Positions 48,976 to 57,521 of a stretch of DNA of 64,000 nt are shown one piece after another. Origin of the DNA: Plutella xylostella (Eukaryota > Arthropoda > Insecta > Lepidoptera > Plutellidae); the NCBI RefSeq assembly GCF_932276165.1, contig NC_064009.1:10292001-10356000 (forward strand), written 5' to 3'. Position numbers and translations under genes: made by a program. Each line of letters starts with the position of its first letter. Position 1 is the stretch's first letter. The notes beneath the pieces were generated by a model that was not told the DNA's origin, did not search any database, and saw nothing but the letters and a program-made list of their open reading frames with translations.

Positions 48976-49127
48976 TAACCCCCTTATTCATAGAGAAGTT
49001 ACAGAACGTTTTAACTAATAAACTGTTTTGTCCCTCTCCGACAAAGAACAATTTGTTCTTTGACAGAGAGGGACAAAACAGTTTATTAGTTAAAACGTCT
49101 TGTAACTTTTCTATGAATAAGGGGGTA
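48976..49127. mobile_element. Palindromic MITE (TAACCCCCTTATTCATAGA)
   Basis: About 150 bp, nearly perfect inverted repeat from TAACCCCCTTATTCATAG to its inverse CTATGAATAAGGGGGTAA. Arms are about 74 bp with a few mismatches. The opposing frames 48836-49183 and 48924-49154 are products of the symmetry. Confidence 0.8.
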
Positions 49128-49654
49128 AGTATACGAATATTAAGTATCCGATAAGTCACTCGATCCGAAAATATTTTTCGCAAATGATATAAGAACTTCT
49201 AAACTTTTTTAGTTTTTGTAAATAGTAAAAACCGTACTATAGGCCCTTTGCGTACTTCTCACCTATCGACTGAACGCCATCAGCCCTATCGGTTTTTTCT
49301 GGTATGAAATATGTATTTATGTGTTATAGAAGTGTGACCAAATATGGCTATAATAATTATAAGATATTTGATGAAGAGGATCGAAGGCCATACTAAGCCA
49401 GATGGTGCAATGTATTCGACTACTTATTTATATTTAGCATATACGTTAGAAGGCTGGGAATATAACGACTGGGCTTTAATCTCAAATCCTTCTAAGGTAA
49501 AAAAGTATAAACTTACAACGAATGAAAATACCTTGGCAGATATTAAAACTTCACTTTGTCCATCTTACTAATGGTTTATTGACGGTCGCTTACGTCTGGT
49601 AAGTAAAGTTGGTTTTCAAAAGCATTAGTAAGATGAACAAAGTATAGCACCCGT
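49128..49654. other. No recognised feature
   Basis: Frame 49344-49571 (75 codons) unrecognised. Confidence 0.35.
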
Positions 49655-49907
49655 GTAAATACACACACACACACACGCACTCACGCCTTGTACTAATGTA
49701 CTCCCTTGCGGGGTAGGCAGAGGTGCATTGCTGCACCCACTTTTCGCCAGAGTGTAAGTGTAGTCTTAATGTAATAGTGGGCGGGCCTATTGCCATTTTA
49801 CGGGCACATCCAAGACCCGAAAACAAATATCTGCCCCAGCCGGGAATCGAACCCGGGACCATCGGCTCAGTAGTCAGGGTCACTAACCACTACGCCATTC
49901 GGTCGTC
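49655..49907 (-). mobile_element. tRNA-derived SINE with a different body
   Basis: The minus strand has the same tRNA-like head as the other SINEs (box B inverse GGAATCGAACC at about 49845) but a different body: 'gatgtgcccgtaaaatggca', 'tctgcctaccccgcaaggg', then an (AC)n run at 49662-49676. So two SINE families in the window share one head. Frames 49590-49883 and 49723-50052 are shadows. Confidence 0.75.
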
Positions 49908-50235
49908 TAAATACTATCCAGTTTTTTTTAAGTTTATCCCCAAAAAACGGTTTATATTAAAAGATAATCGTTATTGCTTCGACGGTAGCGTGAATGCTGC
50001 CTCGGCATCGATTTTGATCCATAAAAGGCGAAATTACTGGGCGAGAATATAGGGTCTATTAGAAGTCTAGAACATCCAGCCGGCCTATAATGAGGCTATT
50101 ACTCAAGATTGCAGAGATCTAGAAGACAATAGACCTGGCTACCTGGAAGCTATATGTGGGACTGACTGTGAGAATGCGATGACCCTGTGTACCCACTCTA
50201 CATAATTATATATTCAGATGTTTGGGGGAATATAG

Positions 50236-51701
50236 GTTATAGCAAAGGTAAAACCAATCCCTAAAACTATAAAAGTGGAAGAGTTTAAAGACCTGCGTGC
50301 CGTAAGTATATTGCCAGTACTGTCCAAAATAATAGAACGAGTAGTACATACTCAACTAAGTAAATTTATGGAGGATGAACAGATACTACCAACAATCCAA
50401 TCTGGCTTCCGTAGTGGACATGGTACCGCAACTGCCCTGGCACATGTCACCGACGACGTCATAAGTAGTGCTGACAAAGGGAAAGGTAGTGTTTTGGTGC
50501 TACTGGATTTTAGTCGTGCATTTGACTGTATAAATGTGAAGCTACTGGTTGCGAAGCTAAAATACTATGGTGTGTCTAAGGAAACTTGCGGTTGGTTTTA
50601 CTCATATCTATCGAATAGGAAACAGTATGTTACTATAGAAAGTATTCAAGGTGACATAAATAATTCGCAAGTTAAAGATGTGTCACGTGGATGCCCACAG
50701 GGATCGATTCTTAGTCCTCTGCTGTTTATCATCTATACAACTGACCTATTAAAGCAAATCGAAACTTGTAAAGTGCATTTATATGCTGATGATACACAAA
50801 TATACCATTCTTTCAAACCTAAAAATACCATAGCGGCAGTTTAAAAGATTAATAGTGATCTGAAAGAAGTTTTTGATTGGGCTAAGACGAATGCACTTGT
50901 TCTTAATCCTTTAAAATCAAAATGTCTGATAATGGGAACTAAGAACCAACGTCAGCAAATAGAAAAACATAACCCCAACATATTAATTAATAACGAAACT
51001 GTAGCTAGAGTAAATTCCGTAAGAAATTTGGGTCTCCATGTAGATGGCGAGTTGAGATACGAGGAGCATGTCAACAGTCTGGTAAGAAATGCATTTTACA
51101 AGCTAAAGGTATTATACGGTATTCGGGACTATCTGACAGAAGAAGTTCGCAAGATCTTAACAGAGTCGCTGGTTCTTTCTCCCTTCAACTATTGCGACGT
51201 TGTACCTGGACATGGACATACTATGGACCTCGGCTATATGTGAAAACCGAGAGAGCAATCCAACGCGTACAAAATGCCTGTGCCAGGTTCTGTTATAGAA
51301 TACCTAAGCGTGCTCACATTACACCATATCTAGATAAGCGGAAAATTTTGAAAATGAAAGCAAGAAGAGAACTTCATTTAGCGGGACTTATTAAAAAAGT
51401 TATAAAAACCGGACAACCGATCTACTTATATGATAAACTATCTTGGGCTAAAGATGCACACAATATAAACACACGCAGTAAAACTAATAATAATTTGTCG
51501 ATACCAGAGCATAAAACGGTTAACTACAGAGGAGGTTTTAAGTTCTCTGCATCGAAAATCTGGAATGACCTTCCTCCTCCTTTAAAAACATTGAGTATGT
51601 CATTTGGTACTTTCAAATTAAAGTTGAAAAATATACTAATTTTAAAACAAATAGAGACCTCAAAAACAATATATAGGTACAACCATAAAAAAATAAACTG
51701 A
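50236..51701 (+). pseudogene. LINE reverse transcriptase, broken
   Basis: Three readable blocks. Block 1 (to a TAA at 50842-50844) has the RT fingers and palm: LRAVSILPVLSKIIERV, IQSGFRSGHGTATAL, motif A LLDFSRAFD, GCPQGSILSPLLF and the catalytic YADD box (50782-50793). Block 2 continues in the same frame after that stop (DWAKTNALVLNPLKSK) to 51241. Block 3 is in another frame (stop 51699-51701), with QRVQNACARFC and the C-terminal tail. The shift lies near 51205-51225, where ggacatggacat looks like a small insertion. In a working element this enzyme primes cDNA synthesis at a nicked target; this copy cannot make it in one piece. Confidence 0.85.
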
Positions 51702-52180
51702 TATCGAAACATATATACATATATTTATATTAGATTTTTAAACATATATATATAAATATATATTTATTTATATTAGATATAGTAGTAGTATATTATATTA
51801 GTATAGTATATTAGTATAAATATAGTATATAAATTTAATTTTAAGTTTAATGTTTGAACATTATCATAATATTATAATTGTATTTGTTAAAGAGTTGAAC
51901 ATTAGGTTTACTAATAAGGTAATTGTACCTATATAAAATATTTATTAAACACGGAGCAGACTGGAAATCAGCGTTGTTCAGACGGATGTCTGACAACATG
52001 GCTGAGTCTGTTGCCATTTGCCTCAGATACATTATGTGTAGATATAGTTACTAAGGTGTTACTCTATTAAAAGAATTAGATTATGTTAAATTGTAAGGTA
52101 AGGTTTAAGTACATCTTTAAAGTGTAAAACTTCGTCTGTGGCAATAAAGATTATTTTCTTTCTTTCTTTCTTTCTTTCTT
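50236..52180 (+). mobile_element. 5'-truncated LINE, Jockey/CR1 group
   Basis: A non-LTR retrotransposon copy holding the reverse transcriptase, the C-terminal region and a 3' UTR. The endonuclease and any first ORF are absent: a stop (50233-50235) lies just before the recognisable protein. The 3' UTR contains (TA)-rich sequence near 51715-51840 and an AATAAA at 52143-52148 followed by (TTTC)n to about 52180, a typical LINE end. No clear target duplication found. Confidence 0.85.
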
Positions 52181-52214
52181 ATAGATAAATCTTAAAAGTT
52201 AAAAAAAATATATA

Positions 52215-52318
52215 TAAAATTCTAAAATTATGAATATCTCAGAAATGATTCACTTTCACATCCCATATTGAAATCGACTTAACGGGTCCGCCACTAATTA
52301 CCAATGACCCTATATAAT
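52215..52318. mobile_element. Half-copy of the CAGGGTTATTGG palindrome family
   Basis: 'atgaatatctcagaaatgat', 'attgaaatcgactt' and 'attaccaatgaccctatata' follow the right half of the element at 46461 with many changes. Confidence 0.5.
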
Positions 52319-52480
52319 AGTATTTTACCACATTTATTCTATAGGAATGCATAGTATAAAAATATATAGCTTTGATTTCCCAATAACCCCGAAAAATCAC
52401 ACAGGAAAAGTTCACTAACTACTCATACATCGTAAAGTATTTCCTACGTGAGATACGAATGCTGAGATAACATCAGAGAA

Positions 52481-52615
52481 GGAGGGTCACTCTATATGAC
52501 GAAAATCTTTACGGAACGCTGCTGTGCTAGCCACGACTCTATCTCGTTGTATAAACGTGCCCATTGCACGGCAGCTCTCGTTCGTTGGCTTTTCATCAGT
52601 ATAGAGTAACCCTCC
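52481..52615 (-). mobile_element. MITE family 1, copy 6
   Basis: GGAGGGTCACTCTATATGACG-type left end (first 20 bases as in copy 1 inverse) and CATCAGTATAGAGTAACCCTCC at the right, read in short parts. Internal small deletions. Confidence 0.75.
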
Positions 52616-52802
52616 AGCTCATCTCACGTCTTAGTACCACGAGCTATACCCACTGCCTGCACGCATCACGTAAAGCCGTTTCATCATGAGAGCAATCACT
52701 CCAAATAACTGACTATTACACCTACATTGTACTTTGGTCGCAGAACAATCACTATACGTTGGCTGTTGCCGCCGCATTTTCTATTTGTCGGTGCTTTTTT
52801 TT

Positions 52803-53380
52803 AGGGTTCCGTAGCCAAAATGGCAAAAACGGAACCCTTATAGTTTCGTCATGTCCGTCTGTCCGTCTGTCCGTCTGTCCGTCTGTCACAGCCGATTTAC
52901 TCGGAAACTATAAGTACTACAGTGATGAAATTTGATGGGAATATGTGTTGTATGAACCGCTACAAAAATATGACACTAAATAGTAAAAAAAAGAATTGGG
53001 GGTGGGGCCCCCCATACATGTAACTGAGGGATGAAATTTTTTTTTTCGATGTACATACCCGTGTGGGGTATCAATGGAAAGGTCTTTTAAAATGATATAA
53101 AGTTTTCTAAAAAACATTTTTCTTAAAGTGAACGGTTTTTGAGATATCAGCTCTCAAAGTCGTAAAAAGTATGTCCCCCCCCTCTATTTTTATAACTACG
53201 GGGTATAAAATTCTAAAAAAAATAGAGGTGATGCATGCTAATTAACTCTTTCAACGATTTTTGGTTTGATCAAAGTATCTCTTATAGTTTTTGAGATAGG
53301 TTGATTTAACTGTAATATTATATTTGCTGCTACGGAACCCTTTGTGCGCGAGCCCGACTCGCACTTGGCCGGTTTTTTTT
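52803..53380. repeat. Fold-back interspersed repeat, copy 3 of 3
   Basis: AGGGTTCCGTAG at 52803, CTACGGAACCCT at 53330-53341, same fixed tail. Nearly identical to copy 1 apart from microsatellite length and the stretch just before CTACGGAACCCT. Confidence 0.8.
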
Positions 53381-54157
53381 GCTATTTCTGGGTTGGTCCC
53401 ATATTGCAAGTTCTTTTATACTACTGATGTTTTTGTGTACTGTATGTATGATCATTTCATTTTGTTTGCGTGTAGTTTTGCTCAATTTGTAGGTTTGCGC
53501 GGGCCTAAGATTGGTTACCGGAAGGCAGCACAGATAAAGTAACTCACCGAACCCGGTACCTATACTTTTATAAAACATACGTAGGTACATATAGATGAAA
53601 TGAAAACCTTCAATCTTTTTTCAAAATCGGTTTAAAATGAGAGTGCACGAATCGTAAATACATAGGTACATACACCTCGGAATGTGTCTCCATTCTTATA
53701 CCAAACTATCAATTACAGTATTGCGACACAAATTCAATTGAATCTTTCTGTTTGTATAGCACTGTTATAATTACCATAAAGGACGTAAGCATACAATGCT
53801 TAAAATCGGTCTCGTGATGTGAAAACGAAAGTCGATTCGAGTTTTGAAAGTAAAATCGAGGCAGGACCTTGCACACTGTCTCGCTGTCATAACACGCCAT
53901 AATTACCTTGCGTAAGCAACACGTTCTTTTATGAAGAAAGCAAACTAAATAGACACAAGAATTTTTTGAATCCATAATATGAATAAAATAAAAATAAGTA
54001 ATTAATAATTATTAAAACACAAGTAAAAATTTAAATAGATTTCATGTGTGTAGTATCCTCTAAAAATTAAAAAAGTAATCAGTACTTACTTATGTTTAAA
54101 ACAAAAGCCTACGCATTTCTAAATGATAATATTATAAAAACTAAAACATTGCAAAAA
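53381..54157. other. No recognised feature
   Basis: Frames 53324-53542, 53330-53590 and 53709-53975 are not recognisable. Confidence 0.4.
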
Positions 54158-54162
54158 GATTG

Positions 54163-54409
54163 TGTATGAGCCACTCATACATGAGACTATTTGATGACAG
54201 CGCGTACATGCGCGCCCTCAATTAAGGAAGTCGTGACATCTTTGTAAATACACGATTATTACATTTACGACTATTATAAGTTTAAGCTTTAGTACATTAT
54301 AGACCTTTATACGTATCGGTTATGTATTCATTCTGACACCCTGACATCCTGACATCTCTAATTGACAATAATCTTATACAGAGTGTGACATTGCATACCG
54401 CTCTGTACA
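54163..54409 (+). repeat. 5' LTR
   Basis: Begins TGTATGAG, immediately followed by CCA and the inverse CTCATACA, so the first 19 bp form a hairpin. Ends CTCTGTACA. Contains TTGACAATAA and five other TGACA pentamers plus one TGACAG. A TATTATAAG stretch near 54272 could serve as a TATA-like element, not tested. Confidence 0.9.
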
Positions 54410-54410
54410 T

Positions 54411-54427
54411 TGGTCCTTCGAGCCGGA
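54411..54427 (+). promoter_or_regulatory. Primer binding site, tRNA-Tyr type
   Basis: TGGTCCTTCGAGCCGGA starts one base after the LTR. It is complementary to the 3' end of insect tRNA-Tyr (TCCGGCTCGAAGGA plus CCA, from memory of the Drosophila gene). This is where minus-strand cDNA would start. Confidence 0.75.
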
Positions 54428-54439
54428 TCACACCGCTCT

Positions 54440-54495
54440 AGGCCCTGAGTGTGAAAAAACTCGCACTCAGGGCCCTGTACATTGGTCCTTCGAGC
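54440..54495 (+). repeat. Leader hairpin and second partial primer site
   Basis: AGGCCCTGAGTG and CACTCAGGGCCCT form a stem around a 12-base loop (54440-54476). Directly after it CTGTACATTGGTCCTTCGAG recurs (54475-54494), an exact repeat of the LTR end plus the start of the primer site at 54403. Confidence 0.75.
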
Positions 54496-54537
54496 TATCG
54501 AGCTGGACCCCGCGAAACGTACGGCAAACGGGTTTAG

Positions 54538-54604
54538 TGACATTAATTCTCGGCCGCCGACGGAGATCACTGGTGTAAGGTGTGCAGTCTCCCACGGTTC
54601 CTGA
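54538..54604 (+). repeat. Leader block, copy 1
   Basis: 67 bp from TGACATTAATTCTCGGCCGC to CACGGTTCCTGA. A second copy with two base changes is at 55583-55649, inside the element after the tandem repeats. Confidence 0.85.
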
Positions 54605-54716
54605 GAGGTCCGCGCTGCAGTTCACACCGCAGACCAGCCGCTCGCCAGGTTGTGAGTGAACGCCAGCAGCTGCCGCAATTCAAGTAAGATCTTTCCATTC
54701 TTACATTCCTGACATT

Positions 54717-54818
54717 ATGGAGAATTTGCTTAGTCGTCAAAAGGCGATTATAACAGCAAATACGCAAACTCGCGACAATTTCAAAAAAGACTCTGCGCAT
54801 AGAAAGACAGAGGCCTAG
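54717..54818 (+). pseudogene. Short gag-like N-terminus
   Basis: ATG at 54717 opens 33 codons to TAG (54816-54818), starting MENLLSRQKA. After the stop the same frame continues with QQHIDTISNLWRR to TAA at 54861. The pattern (a basic helix, then a '..i..lw' helix) resembles the N-terminus of BEL/Pao Gag, a resemblance only. The rest of gag is missing. Confidence 0.4.
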
Positions 54819-54938
54819 TTGCAACAACATATTGACACTATCAGCAACCTCTGGAGAAGATAATCATGTAAAATTAGAAACATCCCCTGACAAGTCGCAT
54901 GATTATTTCACTAAAAACATCAAGGTTATGCAATTCAA

Positions 54939-55274
54939 ATGACAACTCCGCTGATTGAAGAAATGCTGATGAAGCACAGTTCAATAACCCGGTGCGTACG
55001 AATCATGTGTTGGGTTTCGCGTTTCATTACCGCTACTCGGGGCAAGGTCAATGTTACTAGAACTGCCTACTTGACACAAACCGAAATAGAAACTGCATAT
55101 AATTGTATCGTAAAATCGGTTCAGGCGCAGACGTATGAAACTGACATGATTTCTACATTTGACACATCTGACATTCTCAATAAAATTGACATATTTTTGA
55201 CAAGAAAATTGTGGAGCCTAGGAGAGGTTCTACTTGCAGGAACAGCACAAATTGCAGTGCAAATGACAAATTGA
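54939..55274 (+). pseudogene. Pre-integrase fragment of BEL/Pao pol
   Basis: 111 codons from ATG (54939) to TGA. The stretch around RVRIMCWVSRFI-like residues 18-30 and YLTQTEIETAYNCIVKSVQA (about residues 44-63) fits the link between RNase H and integrase in BEL/Pao polyproteins, where a paired-helix segment precedes the zinc-binding part. The end of the frame runs into the first 84-bp repeat, so its last 28 residues are not normal pol sequence. RT upstream and catalytic integrase downstream are gone. Confidence 0.55.
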
Positions 55275-55581
55275 CATATCTTTTACAAGAAGATTGTGGA
55301 GCCTAGGAGAGGTTCTACTTGCAGTAACAGCACAATTGCAGTGCAAATGACAAATTGACATATCTTTTACAAGATGATTGTGGAGCCAAGGAGAGGTTCC
55401 ACTTGCAGTAACAGCACAATTGCAGTGCAAATGACAAATTGACATATCTTTTACAAGATGATTGTGGAGCCTAGGAGAGGTTCCACTTGCAGTAACAGCA
55501 CAATTGCAGTGCAAATGACAAATTGACATATTATTTTTTGACAAGAGCATTGTGGAGCCTAGGAGAGGTTCTACTTGCAAC
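55183..55581 (+). repeat. 84-bp tandem repeat, about 4.7 units
   Basis: Units begin AAATTGACATATC at 55183, 55268, 55352, 55436 and 55520 (spacing 85, 84, 84, 84). Each holds GTGGAGCCTAGGAGAGGTTC and ACAGCACAATTGCAGTGCAA. 84 is a multiple of three, so the minus-strand frame 55230-55721 repeats a 28-residue unit, but no coding role is supported. Units differ at only a few bases. Confidence 0.9.
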
Positions 55582-55582
55582 A

Positions 55583-55649
55583 TGACATTAATTCTCGGCC
55601 GCCGACGGAGACCACTGGTGCAAGGTGTGCAGTCTCCCACGGTTCCTGA
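55583..55649 (+). repeat. Leader block, copy 2
   Basis: Second copy of 54538-54604 (two differences). It joins directly to TGACATTCTCAATAA, a 15-mer also found at 55170 in the pre-integrase piece. Confidence 0.85.
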
Positions 55650-55673
55650 CATTCTCAATAATCTCACCTGCAG

Positions 55674-55850
55674 GGAATTTGGGAAGCTGCCGTGCGCAGC
55701 ATGAAGCGTCATCCGAAGCAAGTATTGACATTAGAAGAGTTCTCGACACTTTTGACACATTGAGGCTTGTCTTAACTCGAGGCTCTGTATGAATGTACTG
55801 AGGATGACGTCGTTTTGACACCGGGACATTTATTATTATATTATTATTAA
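55674..55850 (+). pseudogene. Integrase C-terminal fragment, frameshifted
   Basis: The frame at 55674 reads GIWEAAVRSMKRH, then LTLEEFSTLLT, and stops at 55761-55763. Further family residues follow in two other frames: EACLNSR (about 55762-55782) and LTPGH (about 55814-55828). These three blocks are in order in the integrase C-terminal region of BEL/Pao pol, next to the region that binds DNA ends. Two small frameshifts and a stop disable it. Confidence 0.7.
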
Positions 55851-56041
55851 TTTTATAACCATAACAGAAAATGACATCTAAATCTGCATTAAGCAGAATG
55901 ACAACAAATTGCTATGGCCCTTAGAAAACCCCGTGTACAGCCTCAAAACACATGAGTCATTATGCGACATGCGTCTGATTTTAAATACCAAATGACATTA
56001 ATTACTGTCGGTCTGAGACAAAGAAATGCACAGACACATAG

Positions 56042-56638
56042 GTCAAGTTACACGCACGCGACTCTTGGTTGTTTACATGCTGCCAGGAATGCTACGTTCG
56101 CATTTTATGCCCAGCTGGAGTATCGACGAAACGCTTACAATGCATGAGAATCATTGCACTAGGTCAGGGCTGTGTTATGAAAATGAAGATTGACACAATA
56201 AAACCTTATATTATATCATCCCCACTGAATGAGATTATCAACACGACGTTGCCACACTATACAGTTAACACAGAACATACTCAATTATACAATGAAATAC
56301 AGAAAATTGACATACTATTTACTAATGATGAGCTACCTCACCACATCGTGAACTACAGTATTTCATCAGCACTAGTAGCGGTGATACTTTTGTACACCCT
56401 GTATAAATTAAAGCAAAGATGCAAGAAGCGGCCGCGTACGCGAGAGGAGCCTCCGATCGAGATGACCCGGCGGAGGCCGGGAGTGAGTGAGTGCAAGTGC
56501 AGTGTTGCTAATGAGGTAGTGCCCTGTCATATACAAGTAGCCTCACCAGTGAAGTGTCGTGACTCAAATCAATCTTTGAACAATCTAAATAAATCGACGT
56601 CCTCATTCATGATAGACCATACAGTGACATTTGATTAA
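56042..56638 (+). CDS. Env-like membrane-anchored ORF
   Basis: Open from 56042 to TAA at 56636-56638; the first in-frame ATG is at 56144 (MRIIALG), though the frame and a Cys-rich stretch extend upstream, so it looks like the 3' part of a longer glycoprotein gene. Near the middle is a single membrane segment (SSALVAVILLYTLYKL, about 56366-56413) followed by a basic stretch (KQRCKKRPRTR) and a hydrophilic tail. There is an N-glycosylation site NTT before it. This outside-membrane-inside order fits the C-terminal end of an insect retroelement envelope protein. Homology to a named envelope family is not shown; a non-envelope membrane protein is possible. Confidence 0.5.
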   Translation, partial: VKLHARDSWLFTCCQECYVRILCPAGVSTKRLQCMRIIALGQGCVMKMKIDTIKPYIISSPLNEIINTTLPHYTVNTEHTQLYNEIQKIDILFTNDELPHHIVNYSISSALVAVILLYTLYKLKQRCKKRPRTREEPPIEMTRRRPGVSECKCSVANEVVPCHIQVASPVKCRDSNQSLNNLNKSTSSFMIDHTVTFD

Positions 56639-56779
56639 GACATTTTGCATTAGATCTTGTAATTAGTTATAGTTAGGAATAGAACTAACTTGCACTAAAC
56701 TATTGTTACTGCACATTGACTAACGTGATGACATGTAAATATTTAAGACTAGACTTAACCTTGATTCAGTTAATTAGTT

Positions 56780-56814
56780 AACCTAGGTAGCTTTCGTTCT
56801 CTTGGGTGGCAGTA
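56780..56814 (+). promoter_or_regulatory. Region of the polypurine tract (weak)
   Basis: 'cttgggtggcagta' just before the 3' LTR is the only G-rich candidate for the plus-strand primer; it is a poor polypurine tract. Confidence 0.3.
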
Positions 56815-57061
56815 TGTATGAGCCACTCATACATGAGACTATTTGATGACAGCGCGTACATGCGCGCCCTCAATTAAGGAAGTCGTGACATCTTTGTAAA
56901 TACACGATTATTACATTTACGACTATTATAAGTTTAAGCTTTAGTACATTATAGACCTTTATACGTATCGGTTATGTATTCATTCTGACACCCTGACATC
57001 CTGACATCTCTAATTGACAATAATCTTATACAGAGTGTGACATTGCATACCGCTCTGTACA
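56815..57061 (+). repeat. 3' LTR
   Basis: 247 bp, identical by eye to 54163-54409, followed by the GATTG duplication. Confidence 0.9.
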
Positions 57062-57066
57062 GATTG

Positions 57067-57521
57067 CAATCAACTCGCATTATTCTTTTGTGCGACTGAA
57101 ACAAAATACAGTCAATATTATATTCAACAAAGCTTTTAAGGGCTCAAACTTAAAATAAATTGGCTTTAATTTAAAAGATCGTTCAATTTATATGCCAGTC
57201 ATCTTTTCTCAAAGCATAAAATGGAACTAAATTATAAACTTAAATCGAAGTCGAAGAATCGGAAGATAGATTGTGAATAATTTGAGCAATTACCTTATTT
57301 GAAAGGAAATGTAAAGGGCTACCATATGATCGCTGCACGCACGAATATCAGGGGCCCTACTCCGAACTACCGAATATACCTACAACATATTATTTAAACT
57401 CTCTGATCTCCTTCAGTCACTGTGATATATTCTTCGGTTCTGGCCGAGCTTCTTAAAAAATAAGCAAAATTTTATGAATAAAGATATATTTATTATCACT
57501 TGTATATATACCAACCGATCT
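57067..57521. other. No recognised feature
   Basis: AT-rich spacer between the LTR element and an inverted repeat. Confidence 0.35.

Larger units (their letters stand above)
54163..57061 (+). mobile_element. BEL/Pao-type LTR element, internally scrambled
   Basis: A complete 2.9-kb unit: 247-bp LTRs at both ends (TGT...ACA, identical by eye), a 5-bp target duplication GATTG (54158-54162 and 57062-57066) and a tRNA-Tyr-type primer site. BEL/Pao membership rests on a pre-integrase piece and on WEAAVRSMKRH / TLEEFSTLLT, features of the integrase C-terminal region of that group. Full-length BEL elements are usually 5-9 kb; protease, RT, RNase H and most of integrase are absent here. Identical LTRs imply recent insertion, so the defective unit was probably mobilised by another element's proteins. 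Confidence 0.85.

Noticed and set aside
55183..55581. Possible CRISPR-like array
   Set aside because: Whole units are repeated without unique spacers, and this is eukaryotic DNA.
55230..55721. 163-codon minus ORF with 28-residue repeats
   Set aside because: Antisense to the LTR element and created by an 84-bp tandem array that happens to lack stops in this frame.
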